Shown here: piece after piece, positions 42,148 through 50,975 of the stretch
Position numbering within the stretch: position 1 is the first letter of the stretch
Layout of the letters: the number at the start of each line of letters is the position of its first letter
Assembly: GCA_041736705.1 (NCBI GenBank)
Contig: JBGSTC010000023.1
Coordinates: 1-53,320, forward strand
Direction: 5' to 3'
Source of the DNA: GWE2-51-13 sp041736705
Lineage (GTDB): Bacteria > Bacillota_I > Bacilli_A > Erysipelotrichales > Erysipelotrichaceae
DNA: 53,320 nt
Translations under genes and position numbers: made by a program
Notes under the pieces: generated by a model
Told to the model about the DNA's origin: nothing
Databases searched by the model: none
The model's input: only the letters and a program-made list of their open reading frames with translations

Positions 42148-42696
42148 TTACTCGAAGAGTTGCTGTTCGCTCATCTGCGTCTCTTCGTATTGCGGCAAAT
42201 GCGGCAGTTCATCCAAACTGATCAATTTAAACAGATCGAGGAATTCGTTGGTGATTTCATAGAGGATGGGACGTCCGGCCGATTCGGCCCGTCCCGCTTC
42301 GCGCACGAGATCCTGCGCCATCAGTTTCTTCAACATCATATCGCAGCCGACACCGCGGATTTCTTCGATTTCGATCCGTGTCACAGGCTGTTTATAAGCG
42401 ATGATCGCCAACGTTTCAAGCGCACTTTGAGAAAGCGTCCGTGTCTTCGACAAGGTCAAAATCCGTTGGATATACTCACGGACGAAAGGTTTCGAGATGA
42501 ATTTATAAGAGTCGTTGAAAACGGAGAGTTCAAAGCCCCGCTTATCGTCCTTGTATGTGTTCGCCATATCGTCGAGGATTTCCTTGACCGTTTCGCCGGG
42601 TAGGTTCACCGCGTCCGACAACTGGGCCAGACTTGCGCCTTCATCCCCGAAAACGAAAAGGATTCCTTCCAATACCGCTTCAATCGTCATAGCCAT
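42148..42696 (-). CDS. scpB: Segregation and condensation protein B
   Basis: A 182-residue winged-helix protein, the SMC-kleisin partner in the bacterial condensin complex. Family signature: AVLEGILFVFGDEG at the N-terminus, LSQSALETLAIIAYKQPVTR and EEIRGVG. The start at 42696 (MAMTIEAV) follows AAGGAG and overlaps the scpA stop by 17 bases. Confidence 0.95.
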   Translation of the reverse strand: MAMTIEAVLEGILFVFGDEGASLAQLSDAVNLPGETVKEILDDMANTYKDDKRGFELSVFNDSYKFISKPFVREYIQRILTLSKTRTLSQSALETLAIIAYKQPVTRIEIEEIRGVGCDMMLKKLMAQDLVREAGRAESAGRPILYEITNEFLDLFKLISLDELPHLPQYEETQMSEQQLFE

Positions 42697-43423
42697 CGTA
42701 CCCGCTCCTTCGAAACCAGATTTCATCGTCTTCGATCGTAAAAATCAATTCTTGAATCCGCAACATATCCAACACCGCCAAAAACGTGACGATGACCAGA
42801 TGCACTTCCAGACAATCCGCCGTCAAGTCGCTGAAGGAGAAAGGTTCGGGCAAATGTTCGATGATCGAGCGCAACTGGTTGGTGCGCTGGTCGATCGAGA
42901 GTTCGCGTTGCGTAATCCTTACCTCGGTATTGCTGACGGTGTGGAAGCGTTGAAGACATCGCTTCATCGCTTTGATCAGGTCATAGGAATCGGCCTGCAG
43001 GAAGTTAAGGTTCTCTTCCTCGGCCATCCGCAACACTTCCCGGTCGATCGGTTTGGCGATCTGCATCGACCTTTCCTCGAACCGGACCTGCAGGGTTTCC
43101 GTGACTTCCTTGAATTTCTGGTATTCGATCAAACGGCGCACCAGTTCTTCCCGGGTGTCTTTTTGATATTCTTCCGCATCCAGGTTCGATTCGTCGCGCG
43201 GCAGGCACTTTCTGGATTTATATTCCGTCAAACTCGCCAATTCGACCAGGAATTCGCTCGCGACTTCCAGATGCAATTTCTCCATCGTATGGACGAACGC
43301 GATGTACTGGTCGATCAAAACGTCCACGTCCAAGGCGAAGAGGTCCAGTTTTTTTTCTTTAATCAAATGCAACATCAAATCGAGGGGACCCTCGAACACC
43401 GTGCTGTTTACCGTAAAGGACAT
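42680..43423 (-). CDS. scpA: Segregation and condensation protein A (kleisin)
   Basis: A 247-residue kleisin that bridges SMC heads. It begins with FEGPLDLMLHLIKEKKLDLF, the signature N-terminus, has the ASEFLVELASLTEYKSRK helix region, and ends in the winged-helix C-terminus (VIVTFLAVLDMLR...). AAGGTGAG precedes the ATG at 43423. It heads an eight-gene operon to deoC, with an extended -10 promoter. Confidence 0.95.
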   Translation of the reverse strand: MSFTVNSTVFEGPLDLMLHLIKEKKLDLFALDVDVLIDQYIAFVHTMEKLHLEVASEFLVELASLTEYKSRKCLPRDESNLDAEEYQKDTREELVRRLIEYQKFKEVTETLQVRFEERSMQIAKPIDREVLRMAEEENLNFLQADSYDLIKAMKRCLQRFHTVSNTEVRITQRELSIDQRTNQLRSIIEHLPEPFSFSDLTADCLEVHLVIVTFLAVLDMLRIQELIFTIEDDEIWFRRSGYDGYDD

Positions 43424-43439
43424 TTTCTCACCTTGGGAT

Positions 43440-43448
43440 ATTATACCA
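43440..43448 (-). promoter_or_regulatory. Extended -10 promoter of the scpA-deoC operon
   Basis: TTTGGTATAAT on the minus strand (-10 TATAAT at 43440-43445, TGG at 43446-43448), 17 bases ahead of the scpA start. No clear -35. Confidence 0.5.
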
Positions 43449-43522
43449 AAATCCGTCGTTAAGCGAAAGGGCGAAAAAAGTTCGCATCTCTCTACCCGCT
43501 GTCCGTTTCATTCGATCCTACG

Positions 43523-43550
43523 AAAAAACAAAAGAGAGGTTTCCCTCCCT
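43523..43550 (-). terminator. Terminator of the thyA-folA-plsC-pdp operon
   Basis: AGGGAGG-GAAA-CCTCTCT on the minus strand (one G-U pair; 43533-43539 with 43544-43550), followed by TTTGTTTTTT, at the pdp stop codon. Confidence 0.8.
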
Positions 43551-44847
43551 AGAGTTTCGCATAGATCAACGCTTGCCGCGTCGCCGGTTCACGCGTGATT
43601 TCAAAGGATGCATACAGTTCGTCAAGCCACTTCGAAGTCAAGGGTTGATCATGATGGATGGACACCAACGAATCGTTGCGTTCGACCTTTTGTCCGACCT
43701 TCTTGTTGAGGACAAGACCGACGGCCGGGTTGATGACATCTTCCTTGGTCGCCCTTCCCGCCCCGAGTTCCATCGCCAAGGTACCGAGGTCCATCGCCTT
43801 GATGCTGCGGATATACCCTTCTTCTTTCGCGGTCAATTCGGTGACATATCGTGACGAAGCGAGTTTCTCGGGATGCCGGACAGTGTCCGCATCCCCGCCT
43901 TGCGCTTTCACGAACGCGACGAATTTCTCAAACGCGCTTCCGTCTTCGATCGTCGACTGTAGCAATCTTCGCGCATTCTCTTCCGTATCGGCGATTTTGG
44001 CTTGCTGAAGCATGATCGCTCCGGCTTCCAACACCAACGCCGTGAAATCCTCGGGTCCCTCGCCATGCAAGGTATCGATCGCTTCCTTTACTTCAAGGGC
44101 GTTGCCGATCGCGTTGCCCAGCGGTTCGTTCATGTCCGAGATGATCGCGCGGGTATTGCGGCCCATTCCGTTTCCGATCGAAATCATCGCCTTGGCCAGT
44201 TCGATCGCACGCTCCGGTGTCTGCATGAACGCTCCGTCGCCGTATTTCACATCCAGCAGGATCGCATCCGACCCGGCCGCCAGTTTCTTCGACATGATCG
44301 ACGAGGCGATCAGCGGGATCGCCGGTACGGTTCCCGTCACATCGCGCAATGAATAAAGTTTCTTATCCGCGGGAACCAACTGCGCCGATTGGCCGATGAT
44401 GGCCAAACCGATGTCATTGACTTGTTTGATGAATTGTTCTTCGGTCAATTCCACATGAAAACCGGGGATCGATTCGAGTTTATCGATCGTACCGCCCGTA
44501 TGGCCAAGCCCTCTCCCCGACATTTTCGCGACTTTCGCACCGGCTGCGGCGACCATCGGTCCCAGCACCAGACTGGTCTTGTCGCCTACGCCCCCCGTAC
44601 TGTGCTTATCGACCTTGATGCCTTGGATCTTGCTTAGGTCGAATACATCCCCGCTGTACATCATCGCCATCGTCAAGGCGACCGTTTCTTCCGCATCCAT
44701 CCCGTTGAGGACGATCGCCATCAGTAAAGAACTGACTTGATAGTCCGGAATTTCCCCTTTAGTGTAATGCTCGATCCAAAACAAGATCTCTTCTTTCGTC
44801 AATGCCAGTCGATCGCGTTTTTTTTCGATCAGGTCTACGAATCGCAT
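43549..44847 (-). CDS. pdp: Pyrimidine-nucleoside phosphorylase
   Basis: A 432-residue phosphorylase that splits thymidine, uridine or deoxyuridine to base and (deoxy)ribose-1-phosphate. The class II nucleoside phosphorylase signature is complete: VDKHSTGGVGDKTSLVLGP and KMSGRGLGHTGGTIDKLESI. AAGG precedes the ATG at 44847. It lies two bases after plsC. With cdd and deoC it completes a route from deoxycytidine or thymidine to central metabolism. Whether it is Pdp (uridine active) or DeoA cannot be told from motifs. Confidence 0.93.
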   Translation of the reverse strand: MRFVDLIEKKRDRLALTKEEILFWIEHYTKGEIPDYQVSSLLMAIVLNGMDAEETVALTMAMMYSGDVFDLSKIQGIKVDKHSTGGVGDKTSLVLGPMVAAAGAKVAKMSGRGLGHTGGTIDKLESIPGFHVELTEEQFIKQVNDIGLAIIGQSAQLVPADKKLYSLRDVTGTVPAIPLIASSIMSKKLAAGSDAILLDVKYGDGAFMQTPERAIELAKAMISIGNGMGRNTRAIISDMNEPLGNAIGNALEVKEAIDTLHGEGPEDFTALVLEAGAIMLQQAKIADTEENARRLLQSTIEDGSAFEKFVAFVKAQGGDADTVRHPEKLASSRYVTELTAKEEGYIRSIKAMDLGTLAMELGAGRATKEDVINPAVGLVLNKKVGQKVERNDSLVSIHHDQPLTSKWLDELYASFEITREPATRQALIYAKL

Positions 44848-44848
44848 A

Positions 44849-45556
44849 TTAGCCTTCTTTCTTATCCATCATCGTCTGGATTTGCTGTTTGATTCTGTCC
44901 GTCACTTCCTGCGTCGTCATCCCGCCGTATTCATCATAGGTCATCGGTTTCCCCACGCTGACCCCGACCACGAACCGGTTTCCGCCGGGTTCGTCCAATA
45001 CTTTATAGCTGTCGATCAGAGCGATCGGGACGATCGGGCATTTCGCAAGAAATGCGGGTTTTAGGGCACCCGCTTTGAATTCACCCATTTCGGCTTTTTT
45101 CGAACGGGTCCCTTCCGGGAAAATCAACACGTTCCTACCTTTTTTCATCACTTCCGCGGTATCGCGCACCATGCGGATCGAATCTTTCGCGCTGTCACGG
45201 TCGAACAACACCATTTCCATGACTTTATACCACCGGCCTAAAATAGGGATTTTCGCGCCTTGCACTTTTCCGACCGCGGTGAACGGGACATCGATCGCCC
45301 CGAACAAAACGAACGCATCCATGCTTCCCTGATGGTTGCAGACAAGCAGGTTCCCGTCTTCCTTGGGGAAGTTCTCCTGACCCTTGACTTCAAGACGGGT
45401 CTTCGTCATCCTCAACAACATGAACGCCCATTGACGGGCGACTTCAAACCGCAGACCGAAATCCTTTTTTCTCACCCGAACGGCTGAAATGTAGGCTGCC
45501 GGAAGAAAAAGAAACATTTTCATCCATAACTTCGCCTTTTTCCACTCTTTATGCAT
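44849..45556 (-). CDS. plsC: 1-acylglycerol-3-phosphate O-acyltransferase
   Basis: A 235-residue membrane-associated acyltransferase that makes phosphatidic acid. An N-terminal hydrophobic segment (about 12-25), catalytic NHQGSMD, and the FPEGTRS block are present. The start overlaps the folA stop by eight bases. Products feed from gpsA-derived glycerol phosphate. Confidence 0.93.
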   Translation of the reverse strand: MHKEWKKAKLWMKMFLFLPAAYISAVRVRKKDFGLRFEVARQWAFMLLRMTKTRLEVKGQENFPKEDGNLLVCNHQGSMDAFVLFGAIDVPFTAVGKVQGAKIPILGRWYKVMEMVLFDRDSAKDSIRMVRDTAEVMKKGRNVLIFPEGTRSKKAEMGEFKAGALKPAFLAKCPIVPIALIDSYKVLDEPGGNRFVVGVSVGKPMTYDEYGGMTTQEVTDRIKQQIQTMMDKKEG

Positions 45557-46031
45557 CGCTTACCTTCCTTCGTAGGATTTTTACTGTAAATCCTTCGTGT
45601 TTTTCAATCGATTCGACTTCGAACATCGATTCATCGAATGCCGGGAACTTCGTATCCGCCTCGAAAACCCCCTCGACAAGTGAAATCACAAGCTTCGAGC
45701 AATAGGGCAAGGCTTGGGCATAGATCCGCGACCCGCCGCAAATGAAGATTTCCTCAGGCGTGTTCCAATTTTGTTTGAGATATTCCTGGAAATCGAAAAC
45801 CCCTTCGACCCCGGGATATTTCTCTTCGATGGATAAATCATGGGTCACGACGAGATTCCGCCGTTTGGGCAAGGGTTTCCCGATGGCCGCAAACGTGGTC
45901 TTCCCCATGACGATCGCATGGTTCAGCGTCCGTGCTTTAAATTGTTTCAAATCTTCCGGCAGATGCCAGGGCATCCATCCGTTCTTCCCGATGTTACGCT
46001 CTTCATCCATCGCGACGATCAATGTGAACAT
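45549..46031 (-). CDS. folA: Dihydrofolate reductase
   Basis: A 160-residue DHFR. N-terminal LIVAMDEERNIGKNGWMPWHLPEDLKQF includes the substrate Asp (PEDL) and the GxLPW-like loop (written GWMPWHLP). NADPH site GKTTF and CGGSRIYAQAL follow. It lies right after thyA (TAATG overlap), the usual partner, because ThyA oxidises the folate that DHFR regenerates. Confidence 0.95.
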   Translation of the reverse strand: MFTLIVAMDEERNIGKNGWMPWHLPEDLKQFKARTLNHAIVMGKTTFAAIGKPLPKRRNLVVTHDLSIEEKYPGVEGVFDFQEYLKQNWNTPEEIFICGGSRIYAQALPYCSKLVISLVEGVFEADTKFPAFDESMFEVESIEKHEGFTVKILRRKVSDA

Positions 46032-46903
46032 TACACGCTGACCTGCGCTTTGATGAGGGGATGGGGGTCGTAGTTTTCCAAAATGAAGTCTTCATAGCGG
46101 AAATCTTCAATCGACTCGATCTTGCGTGCGAAGCGCAAGGTCGGCAAGGGTTTGGGTTCACGTGTCAGTTGGAGTCGGACTTGTTCGAAATGGTCGTTGT
46201 AGATATGCACGTCCCCGAAGGTATGGACGAATTCCCCGGATTCATAACCGCAGACATGGGCGATCATCATCGTAAACAAGGCATAGGAAGCGATGTTGAA
46301 GGGTACGCCCAGAAAGACGTCCGCGCTTCGCTGATAAAGTTGGCAAGAAAGTTTCTTGCGGTCTGAAGAGACATAGAACTGCATCATCATGTGGCATGGC
46401 GGCAAAGCCATGTTTTCAAGTTCCGCCGGGTTCCAGGCGCTGATGATATGCCGACGCGAAAACGGATTGTTCTTGAGTCCGTCGATGAGAACCGACAATT
46501 GGTCGACCCCGTTGAAATTGCGCCATTGTTTCCCGTAAACCGGTCCCAACTCGCCGAATTCTTTGGCGAACCCTTCATCTTCTTTGATTTTCGCGACGAA
46601 TTCTTCCAAGGACTCCCCTTGATAGTTCGGGTTTTTCGTATATCTCGCATACGGCCATTCGTTCCAGATGCGTACGTTCTCTAAGACCAACGGACGGATG
46701 TTCGTGCTCCCTTGGATGAACCACAACAGTTCGACCGCAAGCGATTTGAAGTGGACTTTCTTCGTCGTCAACAGAGGAAAGCCCTCGTTTAGGTCGAAGC
46801 GCATCTGATATCCGAAGATCGAACGTGTTCCGGTCGATGTCCGGTCGGGACGGTCGCTTCCGTTTGTTAGGATCGTTTCCAATAATTCCAAGTATTGTTT
46901 CAT
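46031..46903 (-). CDS. thyA: Thymidylate synthase (ThyA)
   Basis: A 290-residue folate-dependent enzyme that makes dTMP. The start at 46903 (MKQYLE) follows AGAGGT. Motifs: DRTSTGTRSIFGYQMRFDL, active-site Cys in ALPPCHMMMQFYV, and RSADVFLGVPFNIASYA. An NNPFSRRHIISAWNP block binds the phosphate. A TATAAT sits 17 bases ahead (46921-46926), with a weak -35. It leads the thyA-folA-plsC-pdp operon. Confidence 0.97.
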   Translation of the reverse strand: MKQYLELLETILTNGSDRPDRTSTGTRSIFGYQMRFDLNEGFPLLTTKKVHFKSLAVELLWFIQGSTNIRPLVLENVRIWNEWPYARYTKNPNYQGESLEEFVAKIKEDEGFAKEFGELGPVYGKQWRNFNGVDQLSVLIDGLKNNPFSRRHIISAWNPAELENMALPPCHMMMQFYVSSDRKKLSCQLYQRSADVFLGVPFNIASYALFTMMIAHVCGYESGEFVHTFGDVHIYNDHFEQVRLQLTREPKPLPTLRFARKIESIEDFRYEDFILENYDPHPLIKAQVSV

Positions 46904-46993
46904 AGGCACCTCTTGCGAACATTATACAATACAAGAGTGAAAGAGAAAACGGTTTGCATTGTTTTATGAATGAACGGTCATGTGTTAACCGAC

Positions 46994-47021
46994 CAAAAAC
47001 AAAAGGAGCTGACGCTCCTTT
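46994..47021 (-). terminator. Terminator of ssb
   Basis: AAAGGAGC-GTCA-GCTCCTTT on the minus strand (47002-47009 and 47014-47021), then TGTTTTT, just after the stop. Confidence 0.85.
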
Positions 47022-47025
47022 GGAA

Positions 47026-47355
47026 TCAACTGCCTTGTTTCGAAGTTAAGAAACTAACTTTTTCTGCGACCACTTCGCAGTAATAGAACTTCGAATGGTC
47101 CTTCGTATCGAAATTCCCCGCCTGAAGACGACCCTTCACACCGATGATCGAACCGACTTCGCATTGAGCGATCGCCGTTTCCGCTATCCCCCGCCACAAC
47201 GTGCACAGAAACAAATCCCGTTCGTATTCCCCCTGGCTGTTTCTGAAATTGCGGTCCACTTCGATCAACATCTGGGCAAGTTTGATTCCGCTCGCCGTTT
47301 CCTTGACTTCGGGCATTTGGGCTACCCTTCCCACCAAAACCACTTGATTCAACAT
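47026..47355 (-). CDS. ssb: Single-stranded DNA-binding protein, short form
   Basis: A 109-residue OB-fold SSB (LNQVVLVGRVAQMPEV, then FLCTLWRGIAETA and VKGRLQAGNF). It lacks the Pro/Gly-rich linker and acidic C-terminal tip that recruit replication partners, so it is like SsbB rather than the essential SsbA. The start follows AAGGAGG. A CATAAT lies upstream. It is a single-gene unit. Confidence 0.9.
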   Translation of the reverse strand: MLNQVVLVGRVAQMPEVKETASGIKLAQMLIEVDRNFRNSQGEYERDLFLCTLWRGIAETAIAQCEVGSIIGVKGRLQAGNFDTKDHSKFYYCEVVAEKVSFLTSKQGS

Positions 47356-47433
47356 AGTTCCTCCTTATTTCGGTAGCGCTATTATGCACAGAAAGACGGA
47401 GGTTCGCAAATCGGCGAACTTGTCGAAATCGAA

Positions 47434-47471
47434 GAAAAAAGACAGGTTTGCCTAGGCGGAACATGTCTTTT
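47434..47471 (-). terminator. Terminator of the M16-M16-acpS operon
   Basis: Long hairpin with AAAAGACA/TGTCTTTT outer arms (47437-47444 and 47464-47471) and an inner GCC-TA-GGC stem, followed by a T-rich run. Confidence 0.7.
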
Positions 47472-47479
47472 ATGCAAGT

Positions 47480-47809
47480 TTACACTTTTTCGACGATCGC
47501 ATATGCGATCGCATACTCCTTCTCGTGCGCGATTGAAAGATGGACCACAACCCCTTCCAAGCGGCAGAAAGGTTTCCCCTTCTCATCCGATTGGATCTCG
47601 ATCCTTGTGATGGTCGTCGGAGTGTCCAACGCTTTCACGATGGCTTCCTTGGCGGCGAACCTTCCGGCGAGCCATTCGATGGTGCGGATCGGGGGAAGTT
47701 GCTGATAGATGGCATATTCTCCTGGGGTCAAAATCCGCCGGGCTAAACGATCGGGATCGTCTTTGAAACGTGAAAGTTCGACGATGTCGCAACCGATGCC
47801 CGCAATCAT
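47480..47809 (-). CDS. acpS: Holo-[acyl-carrier-protein] synthase
   Basis: A 109-residue phosphopantetheinyl transferase that activates ACP for fatty acid synthesis. It has GIGCDIVELSRF at the N-terminus (metal Asp), WLAGRFAAKEAIVKAL (Glu and Lys) and LSIAHEKEYAIA. The start overlaps the preceding M16 gene by four bases (ATGA). The group of acpS with M16 peptidases is a less common arrangement. Confidence 0.95.
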   Translation of the reverse strand: MIAGIGCDIVELSRFKDDPDRLARRILTPGEYAIYQQLPPIRTIEWLAGRFAAKEAIVKALDTPTTITRIEIQSDEKGKPFCRLEGVVVHLSIAHEKEYAIAYAIVEKV

Positions 47810-49089
47810 GCTTTCTTACTCCGGACGCTGACGATGCTTGTATGCGCGGGGTCGAATACCTTGCCGATTTCCTTCAGGTCGCCGACTTCGATTTGATTGA
47901 CGCAATCCAGCGTTTCAAAATAATTCAGTCCCAGCAAGACGCAGCGCGCAAAGGAGACCGCCATGTCGTCGGGGTTGTTTAAACTTCGGATGGCTTGACC
48001 GAAGTAGCGTTTCTTCAGGTTCTCGAAATACGGGGCGACCGTGGTGAAATCCGTCGACAATCCTTCGTTGACCAAGGCGACCAGATCCTCTTCCGATTCT
48101 TTCTCCCCATAAAACATCACGAATCCGTATTCATCGGTCACATCGACTTCATAACCGAAATAGTCGTTGATCCGGTTGGAATCCAACCAGTTCTGATAGA
48201 GGGGGTTGTAGGAGGAGAATAGAAGTTCAAGATAAATGCGGATCATCCACTCCTGGCCCAAACGGTCCATGCGCGACCCTGAAACCGGACTGAACTTGAA
48301 ACTATAGGTGATTTTCTTCGCCTGGATGTCCATCGCGAAACTATGGTGTTTCTTGGCGACTTTCAGTTCTTCCATATCGATCAGTCGACGGCGTGCCTCG
48401 AAGTCCGGAAAAGTTTTCTTGGCTTGGTTGTCTTTCACCAAATCCAATATTTTATCGCTTTCTTGACCCGAAACGATGACCAAGACGCTGTTTGAAGGGT
48501 GATAGTTGGCTTCGTAAAGGTCGTAGAGTTCGGCTTTCGTGATCGCTTTGACGCTCTCTTCGCTCCCCCCGATATCGATCCGAACAGGATGGGTCTTAAA
48601 GAGCGAACGATAGGTCTCGTACATTAGACGAGCTTCCGGCATCTGCATGTACATGCGAAGTTCCTGGATGATGATGCCCTTTTCCTTTTCGACGGATTCA
48701 TCCGTGATCGAAAGGTTCTGGACAAAATCCAAAAGGAGTTCCAGCGCTTGGGAAAAATCCGCTTCGCCGGTCGAGAAATAATAACAGGTTTCATTGTAGG
48801 AGGTGAAGGCGTTCACGTTGGCCGACATCGCGCTGAAAGCTTCCATGATATCCGTCCCGTTGTTGCTTTCAAAGAGTTTGTGCTCAAGGAAATGCGCGAC
48901 CCCCGCGTTGCTTTCGACGATTTCGCCGTCGGGTTTCTGTTGACGGATATCCAGCGAGCCAAACGGCACCATGTAGACGGCGGTCGACGAGATAAAGCCG
49001 GGTTTATGGATGAAAAAGACCTTCAACCCGTTGTCGAGCGTCGTTTCGGTGACTTTCTCGTTGAGTTTTTTGTTTTCGTAGGTGATCAT
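47806..49089 (-). CDS. ymfH: M16-family zinc peptidase (YmfH-like, catalytic)
   Basis: A 427-residue pitrilysin-type protein. The inverted zinc motif HFLEH (His66, Glu69, His70) is intact, with the downstream Glu in GIIIQELRMY. The sequence SNAGVAHFLEHKLFE and the NAFTSYNETCYYF region are typical. It overlaps the next M16 gene at its start by four bases. YmfF/YmfH pairs in Bacilli are suggested to form a heterodimer with one active half, and this is the active half here. Confidence 0.9.
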   Translation of the reverse strand: MITYENKKLNEKVTETTLDNGLKVFFIHKPGFISSTAVYMVPFGSLDIRQQKPDGEIVESNAGVAHFLEHKLFESNNGTDIMEAFSAMSANVNAFTSYNETCYYFSTGEADFSQALELLLDFVQNLSITDESVEKEKGIIIQELRMYMQMPEARLMYETYRSLFKTHPVRIDIGGSEESVKAITKAELYDLYEANYHPSNSVLVIVSGQESDKILDLVKDNQAKKTFPDFEARRRLIDMEELKVAKKHHSFAMDIQAKKITYSFKFSPVSGSRMDRLGQEWMIRIYLELLFSSYNPLYQNWLDSNRINDYFGYEVDVTDEYGFVMFYGEKESEEDLVALVNEGLSTDFTTVAPYFENLKKRYFGQAIRSLNNPDDMAVSFARCVLLGLNYFETLDCVNQIEVGDLKEIGKVFDPAHTSIVSVRSKKA

Positions 49090-50321
49090 TGCCCCTCCTT
49101 CAAACCGACCGTATAGGAAACGATCGGCGTCCAGGTCGATACGACTTCAGGAATATCGTCGAATTTCACATCCATGATTTTTGCGATGGCTGTATCGAAA
49201 GTTTCTTCGCGTCGCGTCAAAATGCGTTGGTGATGGAAGTTGATGATCGACGTCGCATCGTCGCCGGCGGACTTGATGGAAGAAACCATCATGTCTTTGG
49301 CGGTCTGCAGAAGTTTCGGTTCGAAGTTACCCAAGCGGAGTCGATCGATCTGCTCTTCGATCAGGCGTTCGACTTCATCCTTCTTTTGTGCGTCGATGCC
49401 GGTTGAAACCGATACGATCCCGTCGAACTGGACCATCCCGGAATAAATCGAGTAACAGAGCGAGCGTGCTTCCCGGACTTCCTTGAAAAGTAGTGAATTG
49501 GGCAGTTGACCCAACATCACGACGGCTAAACGATGTGCCGTGTATTTTTCGTCCAGCACGTCGCGATGGATCGAATACAAGCGGATCAGGTTGGTTTGCT
49601 CGATGTCGCGTTGGGTGTGACCCGACCTGAAGTCGCTGGAATCCAGCGCATAGGCGCTGTCGACTTCATTTTGCTCGTTCAGGAAAGAGAATGCGTCGCG
49701 TAAGGTTTCGACCATCTCCGTGGCGTTGAAATCCCCGACGGCGAAACAATCGAAGCGGTCGGTCTCGATCAGATCACGGTAATAGTGTTGAAGCTGATCG
49801 ACGCCGATCGCTTCGATGACTTCTTTCTTCCCTTGGCTGAACACCGATAAGGGATGGTCCTCCCCCGCCATTGCACAGGCTTGGATCATCGCATATTGGG
49901 ATGGGTTGTCTTCGTAGCGTAACAGTGACGCCAGGACATTGGTTTTGGCTTCGGACAGCGTCGCTTCGTTGATCAGAGGGAAACGAAGAAGATCCGCGAT
50001 GAAACCGACCGCTTTCTCAAACGGCTTGTCTTGCGCATAGCGGTCGCTGATGGTCTTGAAGCGGAATTCCAATCCGTGGGCTTTCCCGTAGGCGTTGGTC
50101 TTGGAATCCACGTTTAAACCGTAACACGCATCGCATACCGCCGCGATGTCGCTTTTCTTAGGATAATGTTCGCTTCGGTCGATGAGGATCTGCGCCAGTA
50201 GATTACGCATGCTGACGAAAGGTTCCTCGTTCTTCCCCAAAAAACGGATCGAACAGGTCACGTCCTTGAATTTCTCCGTTTCCATGACGTGAAACCGTCC
50301 GTTATGCTGAAATGTTTCCAT
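49086..50321 (-). CDS. ymfF: M16-family peptidase-like protein (YmfF-like, non-catalytic)
   Basis: A 411-residue protein of the same fold as its downstream neighbour, but with no HxxEH motif in the N-terminal region. The C-terminal half has the M16 GQLPNSLLFKEVREARSLCYSIYS segment. The start at 50321 follows AAGGAG; an in-frame ATG seven residues earlier is possible. It would be the inactive partner of the ymfH-like protein. Divergent from pncA with about 65 bases between starts. Confidence 0.87.
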   Translation of the reverse strand: METFQHNGRFHVMETEKFKDVTCSIRFLGKNEEPFVSMRNLLAQILIDRSEHYPKKSDIAAVCDACYGLNVDSKTNAYGKAHGLEFRFKTISDRYAQDKPFEKAVGFIADLLRFPLINEATLSEAKTNVLASLLRYEDNPSQYAMIQACAMAGEDHPLSVFSQGKKEVIEAIGVDQLQHYYRDLIETDRFDCFAVGDFNATEMVETLRDAFSFLNEQNEVDSAYALDSSDFRSGHTQRDIEQTNLIRLYSIHRDVLDEKYTAHRLAVVMLGQLPNSLLFKEVREARSLCYSIYSGMVQFDGIVSVSTGIDAQKKDEVERLIEEQIDRLRLGNFEPKLLQTAKDMMVSSIKSAGDDATSIINFHHQRILTRREETFDTAIAKIMDVKFDDIPEVVSTWTPIVSYTVGLKEGQ

Positions 50322-50353
50322 TGTTTCGCTCCTTAATTGCATCCTGTTTTGTA

Positions 50354-50362
50354 TGATATAAT
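50354..50362 (+). promoter_or_regulatory. Extended -10 promoter of pncA-pncB
   Basis: TATGATATAAT with -10 TATAAT at 50357-50362 and TG at 50354-50355. No good -35. Confidence 0.5.
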
Positions 50363-50386
50363 ATCCTTAACCGAGGTGATAAAACG

Positions 50387-50974
50387 ATGAATCATCCTAT
50401 GAAACCGAGGGAATTGCTTTTGGTTGTCGATATGGTCCGCGGATTCATCGAAACCGGTCCGCTGAGCGACCCCGCGATTAGCACCATTATCGATGAAAAC
50501 GTCGAATTAATCAAGGATTTTACCGAACGCGGTCAGCGGGTCGTCGCTTTCAGGGATGCCCATGCGGTCGATTCCAAGGAATTCGACTTCTATCCGCCGC
50601 ATTGTATCCAAGGTACGGACGAGAGCGAATTGGTCGCCGAGATCAAGGCGTATGAAGACCGGATGGTCGTCATCGAGAAAGACACCACCAACGGCTTTCT
50701 CAGCGACGGGTTCCAACGGTTCATCAAGGAAAACGAACCCTTCGACCGCATCGTCGTCAGCGGGTGTTGCACGGACATCTGCGTCCTGCGGTTCGCATTG
50801 ACGATGAAAACCTATCTTCAGCAAGCCAAGTTCGATACGAAGATGATCGTCGTGAAGGACGCGGTCGAAACCTTCGACCTGCCCGGCCATCCCCGCGGTC
50901 AATTCAACGATTTTTCTTTCAAACTCATGCAAAGCGCCGGGATCGAGATCCTCCCCCATCTGGAAAGAGAGTAA
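50387..50974 (+). CDS. pncA: Nicotinamidase (isochorismatase-like cysteine hydrolase)
   Basis: A 195-residue enzyme converting nicotinamide to nicotinate. The catalytic triad is Asp15 (LVVDMVRGF), Lys98 (EKDTTNGF) and Cys132 (CTDICV). Metal ligands are Asp57 and His59 (RDAH) and His72 (PPHC), the pattern that separates nicotinamidases from other isochorismatase-like hydrolases. GAGGTG precedes the ATG. It lies one base from pncB, whose substrate it makes. Confidence 0.93.
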   Translation: MNHPMKPRELLLVVDMVRGFIETGPLSDPAISTIIDENVELIKDFTERGQRVVAFRDAHAVDSKEFDFYPPHCIQGTDESELVAEIKAYEDRMVVIEKDTTNGFLSDGFQRFIKENEPFDRIVVSGCCTDICVLRFALTMKTYLQQAKFDTKMIVVKDAVETFDLPGHPRGQFNDFSFKLMQSAGIEILPHLERE

Positions 50975-50975
50975 T

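Noticed and set aside
42515..43462. Long plus-strand frame of 315 codons opposite scpA
   Set aside because: It lies opposite scpA/scpB, has no ribosome site or family motif, and is explained by the codon bias of the real minus-strand genes.
46940..47000. Possible tRNA or small RNA in the thyA-ssb gap
   Set aside because: Only a short GGTC/GACC inverted repeat is present; no cloverleaf or T-loop can be drawn.
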